This document shows, in pieces, positions 17,701 to 25,270 of a stretch of 33,028 nucleotides of DNA. The notes below the pieces were generated by a model. It searched no databases. It saw nothing but the letters and a program-made list of their open reading frames with translations, and had not been told where the DNA came from. The position numbers were made by a program, and so were the translations under genes. The stretch lies in contig DATJZY010000012.1 in assembly GCA_035577985.1 (NCBI GenBank), forward strand, positions 1 through 33,028, read 5' to 3'. How positions within the stretch are numbered: the stretch's first letter is position 1; the number at the start of each line of letters is the position of its first letter. The DNA is from Candidatus Eisenbacteria bacterium. Lineage in GTDB: Bacteria > Desulfobacterota > Binatia > DP-6.

Positions 17701-18483
17701 TCACGAAAACTCGCGTGTGAACCGAATATTCTCCTTGCGAATACCCTCGATGACGATGTCGGCTCCGCCGCTGCGGAGCATCCATTCGAGGCGGTGGTCG
17801 CGGTATTCGCGCTTGAAGACCCCCGAGGCGACTAGTTGGGGCAGCATCTCGAATCCCTGCATCGACGCCGCTGCCGCCTCGAAAGTCGTGGCGACCGAGG
17901 GGCGAGCGCGGATGCGATCGAGCCAGGCCGCGAGCGGCGTTTCGGGGGCTGGCGCATTACCGAACGTGGCCGAAGCATGCACGAAGGGTGCCACGCAAAC
18001 GTCGGCCCACCCGAAGGTGGCCCCTCCGAAGTACGGCTGGGTGCCCAAGTGACGGGCAAGCCAATTCTGTACACCGGCCGTCTGCTCCGCGGCGCGGCCG
18101 ACGAGGCGATCGGCGAGCTCGCCGGTGGCCCGCTGGAAGGCCCGGATCTCCATCAACGCCCAGTTCACGGCCTCATAGTAGGTGTCGCACACCTCTTCGA
18201 TCATGCGCGCGCGAGCGCGCTCGAGCGGGGTGGCGGGCAGCAGGGCGGGTGTCGGCCACTTCTCCTCGATGTACTCGAGGATGATCGTCGAGTCGAAGAT
18301 CGAGGCGTCGCCGTCGACCAGCGTCGGGACCTCGAGGCGTGGGTTCAACTTCACGAACTCGTCGAGGTTCGAGCCACCGATGATGTCGGGCATGCGCGTC
18401 TCGAACGGCACGCCCTTCTCGCCGAGCGCGATCTTCACCTTTTGCACGTAGGGCGAGAGCGGGTGCTCGAAGACGATCAGCAT
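17701..18483 (-). CDS. Glutathione S-transferase family protein
   Basis: A 260-residue soluble protein. The N-terminal thioredoxin-fold domain runs from MLIVFEHPLSPYVQKVKIAL to about residue 82. It contains the cis-Pro segment LEVPTLVDGD and the gamma-glutamyl-binding DST in SIFDSTIILEYIEEKWP. The C-terminal domain is all-helical, with GWADVCVAPFVHA matching the usual N-capping-box region. SPYVQKVKIAL carries Ser where a catalytic Ser or Cys is common. Likely roles are detoxification or dehalogenation-like conjugation; the substrate is unknown. The start is ATG 18483 with a weak ribosome-binding site, 23 bases after the LLM oxidoreductase gene and probably in the same operon. Confidence 0.85.
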   Translation of the reverse strand: MLIVFEHPLSPYVQKVKIALGEKGVPFETRMPDIIGGSNLDEFVKLNPRLEVPTLVDGDASIFDSTIILEYIEEKWPTPALLPATPLERARARMIEEVCDTYYEAVNWALMEIRAFQRATGELADRLVGRAAEQTAGVQNWLARHLGTQPYFGGATFGWADVCVAPFVHASATFGNAPAPETPLAAWLDRIRARPSVATTFEAAAASMQGFEMLPQLVASGVFKREYRDHRLEWMLRSGGADIVIEGIRKENIRFTREFS

Positions 18484-18506
18484 TGGGCTGTTTAGAGCAC
18501 AGTCGA

Positions 18507-19496
18507 TCAGGCCTGGGAACCCGGGGCGAGCCCCTCGAGCGTGGAGAAGATCGCCCGCTCGTCGAAGGCGAAGGGATGCACCATGGGCGTGGTCACGCCG
18601 GCATCGTGGAACGCGCGCAGTCGCCGGCGGCACTCGCCGGCCGATCCGATGATCGCGATGCGGTCGACCATCGCGTCGGTGACGGCGGCGAGGTTGCGGC
18701 CGCGGTCCTTTGCCTGCCATGCGGCCAGGATCTCGCGCGCCTCGTCGGCGAAGCCGCACCACGCGGCGAAGCGGTTGTAGACGGAGGTCGCGAAGTAGGG
18801 GCCGAACATCTGCCGCACGGCGCTGCGTGCGCCCGCCGGGTCGTCGGTCACGAGGACCTGGAAGCGTGACACGACCTCGATCGCCTTCGGGTCGCGTCCC
18901 GCGCGCGCCGCGCCGCGACGGACGTGCTCCATCATGCGCGGCACGGCTTCGACCGGCATCATGTTGAGGACGACGCCGTCGGCGAGCTCGCCCGCCAGCT
19001 CCAGCATGGACGGCATGAGCGCGGCGACGTAGATCGGCACCGGCGAGGGCGGCGGCGAGACGAGACGAAAGCCGCGGCTGCGAAGGCGCTTGCCCTCGAA
19101 GGTCACCCGGTCGCCCGCGAGCATCTGCCGGATGACGGTCACGGCCTCGCGCATGTGGGTGAGCGGCTTCTCGAACGGCACGCCGCCCCAGCCGGCGACG
19201 ATGGTCTCGCTCGACGCGCCGATGCCGAGCACGAAGCGGCCGGGCGCGAGCTGGGCGACCGAGCCGGCCGACGCCGCGAACACCGACGGCGTGCGCGTGT
19301 AGACGGGAATGACGGCGGTGCCGATGCGCAGGCGCTGGGTCACGTCGGCGACGGCCGTTGCGACCACGAACGCGTCGGGACCCGCGCCCGTGTCCGCGAT
19401 CCACACGCTCTCGTAGCCGAGCTCCTCCACGCGACGCGCGACGCGCTGGCACATGGGAAGGTTCGGCGGAACGGGGAGACTCGCGGCGAGTCGCAT
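18507..19496 (-). CDS. LLM-class flavin (probably F420)-dependent oxidoreductase
   Basis: A 329-residue TIM-barrel protein of the luciferase-like monooxygenase superfamily. Typical segments are RVEELGYESVWIADTGAGPD, the VIPVYTRTP strand, LGIGASS, the FEKPLTHMREAVTVIRQML helix and the PIYVAALMPSMLELAGELAD region. The lack of bulky insertions and the overall pattern resemble the actinobacterial and Binatota F420-dependent subgroup, but flavin use cannot be excluded. ATG 19496 is chosen because AAGGGAG stands about 11 bases upstream; an in-frame start at 19517 is possible. The gene lies 48 bases downstream of the YtcJ-type amidohydrolase and 23 bases upstream of the GST gene. Confidence 0.82.
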   Translation of the reverse strand: MRLAASLPVPPNLPMCQRVARRVEELGYESVWIADTGAGPDAFVVATAVADVTQRLRIGTAVIPVYTRTPSVFAASAGSVAQLAPGRFVLGIGASSETIVAGWGGVPFEKPLTHMREAVTVIRQMLAGDRVTFEGKRLRSRGFRLVSPPPSPVPIYVAALMPSMLELAGELADGVVLNMMPVEAVPRMMEHVRRGAARAGRDPKAIEVVSRFQVLVTDDPAGARSAVRQMFGPYFATSVYNRFAAWCGFADEAREILAAWQAKDRGRNLAAVTDAMVDRIAIIGSAGECRRRLRAFHDAGVTTPMVHPFAFDERAIFSTLEGLAPGSQA

Positions 19497-19544
19497 GTCG
19501 ATCGTCTCCCTTCGCACGTCGGCGGGCCCGGGGACAACCGCCCG

Positions 19545-21245
19545 TCAGTTGGACTCGGGGGCGCGGTAGGCCTGGCGTCCGTCGACGATCGTTTCGAGCA
19601 CTCGGATCTCGTCGAGCTGCTCGGGCGGCACCTCGAGCGGCGAGGCGGACAGCACGACGAAATCGGCGAGCTTCCCGGCCTCGAGCGAGCCCTTCTCGCC
19701 CTCCTGGAAGGCCTGCCAAGCCGCATCGATCGTGACTGCGCGCAGCGCCGTCACGACGTCGATGCGCTCCTCGGGACCGATCGTGGCGCCGGAAGTCGAG
19801 CGCCGGTTGACCGCCGACCAGACGAGCCGGAGCGGCTCCATCGGTACCACGGGGGTGTCGCAGTGGAGCGAGAAGCGCAGACCCTGCCGGCTCGCGCTCC
19901 GCGCGGGGCTGATGCGTGCCGCCCGCTCCGGGCCGAGGAACCGATCGCGATGGCGGTCGCCCCAGTAGTACGTGTGCAGCGCGAAGAAGCTCGGCGTCAC
20001 GCCGAGGCGCCGCATGCGATCCAGCTGATCGGGCCGGGCGGTCTGCGCGTGGACGACGATCGGGCGCGCGTCGGGCCGGGGATGCGCCGTCTGGGCGTGC
20101 TCCACGGCGTCGAGGATGTCGTCGATGGCGGCATCGCCGTTGCCGTGCACGGCGACCTGGAAGCCGAGCTCGTGGTAGCGCTCGATGCGCGCGGCGAGCT
20201 CGCTCCGCTCCGTGCGCCGGTAGCCGCGATACGCAGGGTCCGCGCCGGGCGGCACGTGATACGGTGCCGAGAGGTGGGCGGTGTAGGTCTGGATGGATCC
20301 GTCGGCGAAGAGCTTCACCGCCCCGATGCGGACCCAATCCTCCCGCGTGGACGGGAACGTCGCCCGGCCCTCGACCACGGCGTCGGTCGCGTCGGTGCTG
20401 GGCCACAGGACGAGACGGAGCGACAGGAGCCCCAGGCGCGACGCCCACGCCAGCGATTGGATCTGCGCCATCGTCGCGTTGCCGTTCTGCGCCGTCGTGA
20501 CGCCCGCAGCGAGGTAGCGCCGCTCGCCCTCACGCAGGATGCGGTAGGCGTCGAGCGGGCCGGGCGCGAAGACGCGCGCGGCCACGGGATCCATCGCGTG
20601 CTCCTCGACGACGCCGTCGAGCTCACCGGCGGCGTCGCGGTGCAGGCGGCCGCCCGGCGGATCGGGCGTCCGTGCGTCGTATCCCAGCGCGGCGAGCCCG
20701 CGCGAGTTCACGGCCGCGAGATGCCCCGAGACGTGCACGGCGGCGACCGGGCGTTCGGTCGAGACCCGATCGAGGTCCTGACGCGTGGGATGGCGGCCCT
20801 CGGCGAGCAGCGAGTCGTCGTAGCCCATGCCGACGACCCATGCGTCGGTGCTGGTCGACGCCGCGCGACGGCGAAGCCGCTCGACGACGTCGGCGATGGT
20901 GGCGACGTCGCCGGCGGGTGGGGCGTGGAGGTCTTCGATGACCGCGAAGAGGCCCGACCCCGGGAAGTGGCTGTGGGCGTCGACGAAGCCAGGGACGAGC
21001 GCGTGCCCGTGCAGGTCCAGCACGCGGGCCCAGCGGCCGCCCCACGCGACGACGTCGGCCTCGCTGCCGACGATCGCGATCCGGTCGCCGTCGATGCCGA
21101 TCGCCTCGACGACGCGGTTCTGCGGGTCGAGCGTCACGATCGGGCCGCCGCGGTAGATCGTGCGGCCGGAGACGGCGAACAGATGCAGCCCGACCAGCGC
21201 GAGCAGGATGGCGACGAACGCGGCGACCGCGCGGCGGAGGGTCAC
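19545..21245 (-). CDS. YtcJ-type amidohydrolase (Amidohydro_3), membrane-anchored or exported
   Basis: A 566-residue metal-dependent hydrolase. An N-terminal hydrophobic helix (AVAAFVAILLALVGLHLFAV) acts as a signal anchor or uncleaved signal. The metal site includes His91 and His93 in VDAHSHF. A candidate bridging Lys is in VKLFADGSIQTYTA, further His in QVAVHGNGDAAID and VVHAQTARPDQ, and Asp in LHCDTPVVP. These all match the YtcJ family, whose members hydrolyse N-acyl or amide substrates; the exact substrate is unknown. The start GTG 21245 overlaps the TGA of the upstream ferredoxin reductase (GTGA), indicating translational coupling. An extracytoplasmic hydrolase coupled to a cytoplasmic reductase is functionally odd. 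Confidence 0.87.
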   Translation of the reverse strand: MTLRRAVAAFVAILLALVGLHLFAVSGRTIYRGGPIVTLDPQNRVVEAIGIDGDRIAIVGSEADVVAWGGRWARVLDLHGHALVPGFVDAHSHFPGSGLFAVIEDLHAPPAGDVATIADVVERLRRRAASTSTDAWVVGMGYDDSLLAEGRHPTRQDLDRVSTERPVAAVHVSGHLAAVNSRGLAALGYDARTPDPPGGRLHRDAAGELDGVVEEHAMDPVAARVFAPGPLDAYRILREGERRYLAAGVTTAQNGNATMAQIQSLAWASRLGLLSLRLVLWPSTDATDAVVEGRATFPSTREDWVRIGAVKLFADGSIQTYTAHLSAPYHVPPGADPAYRGYRRTERSELAARIERYHELGFQVAVHGNGDAAIDDILDAVEHAQTAHPRPDARPIVVHAQTARPDQLDRMRRLGVTPSFFALHTYYWGDRHRDRFLGPERAARISPARSASRQGLRFSLHCDTPVVPMEPLRLVWSAVNRRSTSGATIGPEERIDVVTALRAVTIDAAWQAFQEGEKGSLEAGKLADFVVLSASPLEVPPEQLDEIRVLETIVDGRQAYRAPESN

Positions 21246-21901
21246 CACTTCTCGTACTGGACCGTACGCCGGGCGTAGCCCGCGCCGCGGAGGCGATCGC
21301 GCAGCGTGTAGACGATCGGCCCCACGCCGCACACCCAGAAGTGGCGCGAGCGGTCGGCGTCGGCGTCGACGAAGCGCCGCTGCGTCTCCTCGACGAGGCG
21401 ATCGGGGTCGACGACCTCGACGGTCACGCCGGGCAGGCGTGCGAGCTCCTCGTGGTACACGCGCAGGTGCGTGCCGTAGACGAGCCGCAGCGGACGCCGC
21501 GTGCGGCCGGCAGCGTGCAGGAGCATCGATCGGATGGGCGCGATGCCGGTGTTCTGCGCGATGAAGACGAGCGGCGTGTCGGGCGGCTCGTCGAGCGTGA
21601 ACGTGCCCCAGGGACCGGTGAAGTCGACCGGGTCCCCCGCCCGCAGGCCGAAGAGGTGGCGCGAGCCCGGACCATCGGGCACGAGGTTGAAGAGGATCTC
21701 GAGCTCGTCCGGGCGTGCGGCGTCCGACGCGATCGAGTACGGCCGGATGATCCGCTCGCCACCGACCGGGAGCAGGCACGAGAGGAACTGCCCCGGGCGA
21801 AACGAGAAGCCGTGGTCGCGCCCGAGCGCCAACACGAGCGAACGGGTGTCCGGCGCGTGGTCGATCAGCTTCGCGACGCGCGCCGTCCGCTCAACGGCCA
21901 T
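21242..21901 (-). CDS. Ferredoxin-NAD(P)H reductase family flavoprotein
   Basis: A 219-residue protein with an FAD-binding beta-barrel (RPGQFLSCLLP; RPYSIAS at residues 53-59, the FAD-binding motif) and an NAD(P)-binding domain (FIAQNTGIAPIRSMLLHA; HFWVCGVGPIVYTLRD). It transfers electrons between NAD(P)H and an iron-sulphur partner, almost certainly the ferredoxin encoded immediately upstream with an 11-base overlap. The start is ATG 21901. The C-terminus YEKW ends in an aromatic residue, as in many FNRs where it stacks on the flavin. The pair could feed a P450, a hydroxylase or the desaturase at 14290, none of which is in this operon. Confidence 0.88.
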   Translation of the reverse strand: MAVERTARVAKLIDHAPDTRSLVLALGRDHGFSFRPGQFLSCLLPVGGERIIRPYSIASDAARPDELEILFNLVPDGPGSRHLFGLRAGDPVDFTGPWGTFTLDEPPDTPLVFIAQNTGIAPIRSMLLHAAGRTRRPLRLVYGTHLRVYHEELARLPGVTVEVVDPDRLVEETQRRFVDADADRSRHFWVCGVGPIVYTLRDRLRGAGYARRTVQYEKW

Positions 21902-22265
21902 GGCTTCCGGATTCGATGTTCACCGTGTAGCGCGGCACGACCACCACGATCTCGGCGTTGGGATCCGTCACCACCGCCTGGCAGCCGAGGCGCGAGGTCG
22001 GCGTCAGGCCGACCGCCTTGTCGAGCAGGTCGTCCTCGTTCTCTTCCGACGGACGGAGCTTGTCGAAGCCCTGCTTCACGACGACGTGGCACGTCGTGCA
22101 CGCGCAGCTTCCACCGCACGCGTGCTCCAGAGAGACGCCGTGACCGAGCATGACGTCGAGGATCGAGGCGGGCTGTCCGTCGTGCTGGAAGGGCGCCTTC
22201 GCCGGGTCGAACTCGATCACCCGGTCGGGGTCGCCGTTCTCGAACTTCACGATCAGCTTCGCCAT
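21891..22265 (-). CDS. 2Fe-2S ferredoxin, adrenodoxin/Isc type
   Basis: A 124-residue electron carrier. The cluster ligands fit C-x5-C-x2-C...C as Cys50, Cys56, Cys59 and Cys95 (HACGGSCACTTCHVV; SRLGCQ), with an additional Cys54. The EENEDDLLD acidic stretch after the cluster loop is the usual docking surface for reductase and P450 partners in adrenodoxin-type ferredoxins. A roughly ten-residue insertion (DPDRVIEFDPAKAPFQHDG) widens the N-terminal hairpin. The start is ATG 22265; the frame continues upstream to 22346 but without supporting signals. It is the first gene of the long minus-strand run and probably the operon leader, divergent from the enoyl-CoA hydratase. Confidence 0.92.
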   Translation of the reverse strand: MAKLIVKFENGDPDRVIEFDPAKAPFQHDGQPASILDVMLGHGVSLEHACGGSCACTTCHVVVKQGFDKLRPSEENEDDLLDKAVGLTPTSRLGCQAVVTDPNAEIVVVVPRYTVNIESGSHGR

Positions 22266-22338
22266 GAGCTCTTGGGCTTGTAGCAGCCCGGGTCGGAAGC
22301 TGGAACCGGACCGCGCCTTCGTTGTAAGCCTCGCGGCC
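22266..22338. promoter_or_regulatory. Divergent promoter region, ferredoxin operon / enoyl-CoA hydratase
   Basis: These 73 bases lie between divergent start codons and must contain or adjoin promoters for both directions. No convincing -10/-35 pair or operator palindrome is visible, and neither gene has a strong ribosome-binding site. Confidence 0.4.
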
Positions 22339-23184
22339 ATGGCCATCCACTACGCAAACGACGGGCACGTCGTGACGATCACGATCGACCGCCCCGAGGC
22401 GCGCAACTCGCTCGACGTCGACCACTTCGGCATGCTCGCCGACGCGTGGATCCGTTTCCGCGACGACGCCGACGCCTTCGTCGCGATCCTGACCGGCGTC
22501 GGCGACGTCTACTGCGTCGGCGCGGACTTGAAGAAGTTCGTCCCGATCGTCGCCGAGCGGGCCGACAAGCTCGCGGCGGGGGAATCGACGCTCGCGGTCG
22601 GCGAGTCGAGATATTCGATGGCGCACTCGCTCATCGCCGTGCTGCGCGACGGCGCGCTCGTCCCGGAGACGGGCGAGGAGTTCAAGCTCTACAAGCCGGT
22701 CATCGCCGCGATCAACGGCATCTGCGCCGCGGGCGGCATGGAGATGATGTGGAACACCGACCTGCGCGTGTGCGCCGACACCGCGTGGTTCCAGCTCGCC
22801 GAGCCCCGGCGCGGGCTCTTCCCCGGTGGCGGCTCCACGGTCCACAGCGCGCGTCAGCTCTCGTGGTGCAACGCGATGGAGGTCCTGCTGCTGGCCGAGC
22901 GGATCACGCCCGAGCGGGCGCTCCAGATGGGGCTCGTGAACCGCGTCGTCCCACGCGACCGGGTGATGGCCACCGCGCGCGAGTTCGCCGACACGATCTG
23001 CAAGAACGGGCCGCTGGCCGTGAAGGCCTGCAAGCAGTCCGCCAAGGAGAGCACCTTCCTCGGGCTCAAGGAGGCGCTCGAGAACGAGATGAGCTACTCC
23101 GCCGGCGTCTTCATGAGCGAGGACGCCAAGGAGGGGCTGGCGGCGTTCAAGGAGAAGCGGACGCCGGTGTGGAAAGGACGATAG
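22339..23184 (+). CDS. Enoyl-CoA hydratase/isomerase (crotonase) family protein
   Basis: A 281-residue crotonase-fold protein acting on acyl-CoA thioesters. The first oxyanion-hole segment is CVGADLKKF (residues 59-67) and the second is NGICAAGGMEM. Both catalytic glutamates of true hydratases are present at the expected 20-residue spacing: Glu135 (GGMEMMW) and Glu155 (LAEPRRGLFPGGGST). Water addition to a trans-2-enoyl-CoA is therefore likely. The C-terminal EDAKEGLAAFKEKRTPVWKG is the normal crotonase end. An insertion between residues about 70 and 115 (ESTLAVGESRYSMAHSL) enlarges the acyl-pocket region. ATG 22339 is the first start not overlapping the ferredoxin gene. It probably works in fatty-acid or aromatic acid beta-oxidation. 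Confidence 0.9.
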   Translation: MAIHYANDGHVVTITIDRPEARNSLDVDHFGMLADAWIRFRDDADAFVAILTGVGDVYCVGADLKKFVPIVAERADKLAAGESTLAVGESRYSMAHSLIAVLRDGALVPETGEEFKLYKPVIAAINGICAAGGMEMMWNTDLRVCADTAWFQLAEPRRGLFPGGGSTVHSARQLSWCNAMEVLLLAERITPERALQMGLVNRVVPRDRVMATAREFADTICKNGPLAVKACKQSAKESTFLGLKEALENEMSYSAGVFMSEDAKEGLAAFKEKRTPVWKGR

Positions 23185-23230
23185 GCGGCTCGCGGCCGAT
23201 TCCAGCCGTGCTAGGAGAGACGGCAGCGCG

Positions 23231-24046
23231 ATGGGCCGGCTGACGCGGCGAGATCCGGGTGCGGTAGGAGTGGCGACCGTCGTCGTGCTCGCGGCCGCGC
23301 TCGCCGCGGCGTGCGCGGCGCGGGCCCCCGAGCGAAGGCCGCGTCCGTTCGACTTCGCATCCGATTCCTTTGCCTTCGCGAACGAGACCCTCCTCGAGTT
23401 CCACGTCGCCGACGACGGATCGGAGAGTTGGACCGAACGCGACCCGCGCCCTGCATTCTCGCTGCGGTGCGCCCCGGTCACGCGGGCCGTGCGGCAGTTC
23501 TTCCTCGAGGCGCGCTTCGCTCCCGACGCCCCGCCGCTCGACGACGAGGGCTACCGGGCCCTCGTGCGGGCCGTCCTCGCGCGATCACCGCGCGACCGGG
23601 TGCCGTCGGCCGATCCCGTCGTCATCCCGGGCTATCCGAACCTGCGGTCCTTCAGCGCCGCGCACGAGGCGATGTTGAAGCAGGAGATCAGCAGCTCGTG
23701 GCGGATCTTCTTCCAGCGCGCGAACTGGCGGCTCATCTTCCCGTTCACGCCCTCGAACCAGGAAGCGACGGCCGAAGCGCTGCGGCGCGACGTCGAGAAG
23801 GGGCGAACACCCATCGTGCGTGTCCACCGCTATCCGTCGTTCGCCATGAATCACGCCCTGCTGCTCTACGGCGTCGAGGACGCGCCGGTGGGGCTTCGCT
23901 TCCGCGCCTACGACCCGAACGACGCGGACGCGCCCGTCACCTTCGAGTACGATCGCGTCGCGCGCACCTTCACGTTCCCCAAGCGCGTGTACTTCGGCGG
24001 CGGGCCGGTGAAGGTCTACGAGATGTACAGTGGGCCGTTCTACTAG
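23231..24046 (+). CDS. Secreted or lipid-anchored C39/papain-like cysteine-peptidase-fold protein
   Basis: A 271-residue protein with an N-terminal hydrophobic segment (VATVVVLAAALAAACAARA). Cys28 could be a lipobox cysteine, although -3 is Ala. The mature part has features of a C39-like/papain-fold domain: Cys80 in SLRCAPVTRAVRQFF, His208 in FAMNHALLLYGVED and an Asp/Asn in FRAYDPNDA (about 228-230). The pattern H-x-[LV]-x-[LV]-Y-G then YDPN is what I know from C39-like peptidases. The residue preceding the Cys is not the usual Gln region, so activity is unproven. The start is ATG 23231. The end overlaps the following lipoprotein gene, which suggests a functional pair at the envelope. Confidence 0.65.
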   Translation: MGRLTRRDPGAVGVATVVVLAAALAAACAARAPERRPRPFDFASDSFAFANETLLEFHVADDGSESWTERDPRPAFSLRCAPVTRAVRQFFLEARFAPDAPPLDDEGYRALVRAVLARSPRDRVPSADPVVIPGYPNLRSFSAAHEAMLKQEISSSWRIFFQRANWRLIFPFTPSNQEATAEALRRDVEKGRTPIVRVHRYPSFAMNHALLLYGVEDAPVGLRFRAYDPNDADAPVTFEYDRVARTFTFPKRVYFGGGPVKVYEMYSGPFY

Positions 24047-24581
24047 GATCGTGGCGGCGGCGCTCGCCGCAGTCCTGGTGGCGACCTCGGGCTGCGTCAC
24101 CGGACATCTCCTCGACGTCGGGCGGCGCCGCGAGTACGTGGCGTCGGTCCGCGAGGCCTGGGTCGACGGCGATCGGCTGGTCATCGGCTACGACGCGCGC
24201 GTGACCGACGACAACGGCCGCACGCTCGGACGGACGCCGCGCTGGATCGTCGTGCCGCTCGCCGGGGTCACGACGCCGGCGACGCTGCGCCCGGAACCCC
24301 TGCGCTCGTGGGACAGGTCGGGACGTCCCGTCGCGGTGTGGGACGGGACGGGTACGCCGCCCGCTCCGCCGTTCCTGCGCGTGACGCCGGCGGAGGACGG
24401 CGACCTTCTTCTGGCCTACGAGGAGCCCGCCGATCCGGCGACCCTCTACGCGAGCGCGCTCACGCAGGTGTGGACGACGCCCTGGGTGTATCTGCTCGTG
24501 CCGTTCACGCTCGCCTTCGACCTCGTGACGACGCCGCCGCTCGTGGCGATGGCGCCGGCGGTGCTGGTGATGGGCGAGTGA
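24030..24581 (+). CDS. Putative lipoprotein, YceK-like character
   Basis: A 183-residue protein with a lipoprotein signal (ALAAVLVATSGCVTG, Cys22). The body is mostly beta-strand (ADGDLLLAYEEPADPATLYA) and the C-terminus is hydrophobic (WVYLLVPFTLAFDLVTTPPLV). A C-terminal segment of the form PFTLAFDLVTTPP is reminiscent of YceK-like outer-membrane lipoproteins, but the match is loose. The start is GTG 24030, overlapping the upstream gene by 17 bases. GTG 24051, preceded by TAGGA, is a good alternative and would also keep the lipobox. The stop overlaps the methyltransferase start as GTGA. Confidence 0.6.
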   Translation: MGRSTRIVAAALAAVLVATSGCVTGHLLDVGRRREYVASVREAWVDGDRLVIGYDARVTDDNGRTLGRTPRWIVVPLAGVTTPATLRPEPLRSWDRSGRPVAVWDGTGTPPAPPFLRVTPAEDGDLLLAYEEPADPATLYASALTQVWTTPWVYLLVPFTLAFDLVTTPPLVAMAPAVLVMGE

Positions 24582-25270
24582 GCGCTTCCGCGCCCTTCGA
24601 TCTCGCCGACGAATACGAGCGCCAGCTCGCGGACGGCATCCGCCTGTCCGGCGAGGATCGGCACTTCTTCATCGACGGCCGGATCGCGGACCTCCGGGCG
24701 CGACTGGCCGGCGCGGCGCCGCGCCGCATCCTCGACTTCGGCTGCGGCCTCGGCGACGCGAGCCGTCGTCTCGCCGACGCGTTCGCTGGCGCCGACGTGG
24801 TCGGCGTCGACACGTCGGCGAAGGCGCTCGCCGCCGCGACCGCCCGGCACGCAGGCCGGCACGTACGGTTCGAGCATCTGGATGCGTGGCCGACCACCGA
24901 GCGCTTCGACCTCTGCTACGTGAACGGCGTCTTCCATCACGTCGTGCCCTCGCATCGAGCGGCCGTGCTCGCGCGCATCCACGCCGGGCTGCTGCCGGGC
25001 GGGCATCTCGCCGTCTTCGAGAACAACCCGTGGAACCCCGGCGCCCGCCTCGTCATGCGGCGCATCGCCTTCGATCGCGACGCGGTGCCGATCTCGCCAC
25101 GCGCGCTGCGCGCGCTCGTCGCGTCGGGGGGATTCGAGGTCCTGCACCAGCGCTCGCTCTTTTATTTTCCGCGCGTGCTCGGCTTCCTGCGCGCTCTCGA
25201 GCCCGCCCTCGCGCGCCTCCCGCTCGGCGCGCAGCACTGGGTGCTGGCGCGGCGTGCCGGCGATCACTGA
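24578..25270 (+). CDS. Class I SAM-dependent methyltransferase
   Basis: A 230-residue cytoplasmic protein. Motif I, ILDFGCGLGDAS, starts at residue 51. The acidic ribose-binding Asp is in VVGVDTSAKAL, and motif IV is FDLCYVNGVFHHV, followed by LLPGGHLAVFENNPWNP. This is the Methyltransf_11/25 pattern. The C-terminal section (SLFYFPRVLGFLRALEPALARLPLG) is hydrophobic and may bind a lipid or membrane. The acceptor is unknown. The start GTG 24578 overlaps the lipoprotein stop (GTGA). The 3' end overlaps the convergent phosphorylase-family gene by 7 bases. Confidence 0.85.
   Translation: MSASAPFDLADEYERQLADGIRLSGEDRHFFIDGRIADLRARLAGAAPRRILDFGCGLGDASRRLADAFAGADVVGVDTSAKALAAATARHAGRHVRFEHLDAWPTTERFDLCYVNGVFHHVVPSHRAAVLARIHAGLLPGGHLAVFENNPWNPGARLVMRRIAFDRDAVPISPRALRALVASGGFEVLHQRSLFYFPRVLGFLRALEPALARLPLGAQHWVLARRAGDH

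Noticed and set aside
18924..21278. + strand frame of 784 codons opposite the LLM and YtcJ genes
   Set aside because: Antisense shadow; His/Arg/Asp/Gly-rich, no recognisable motif.
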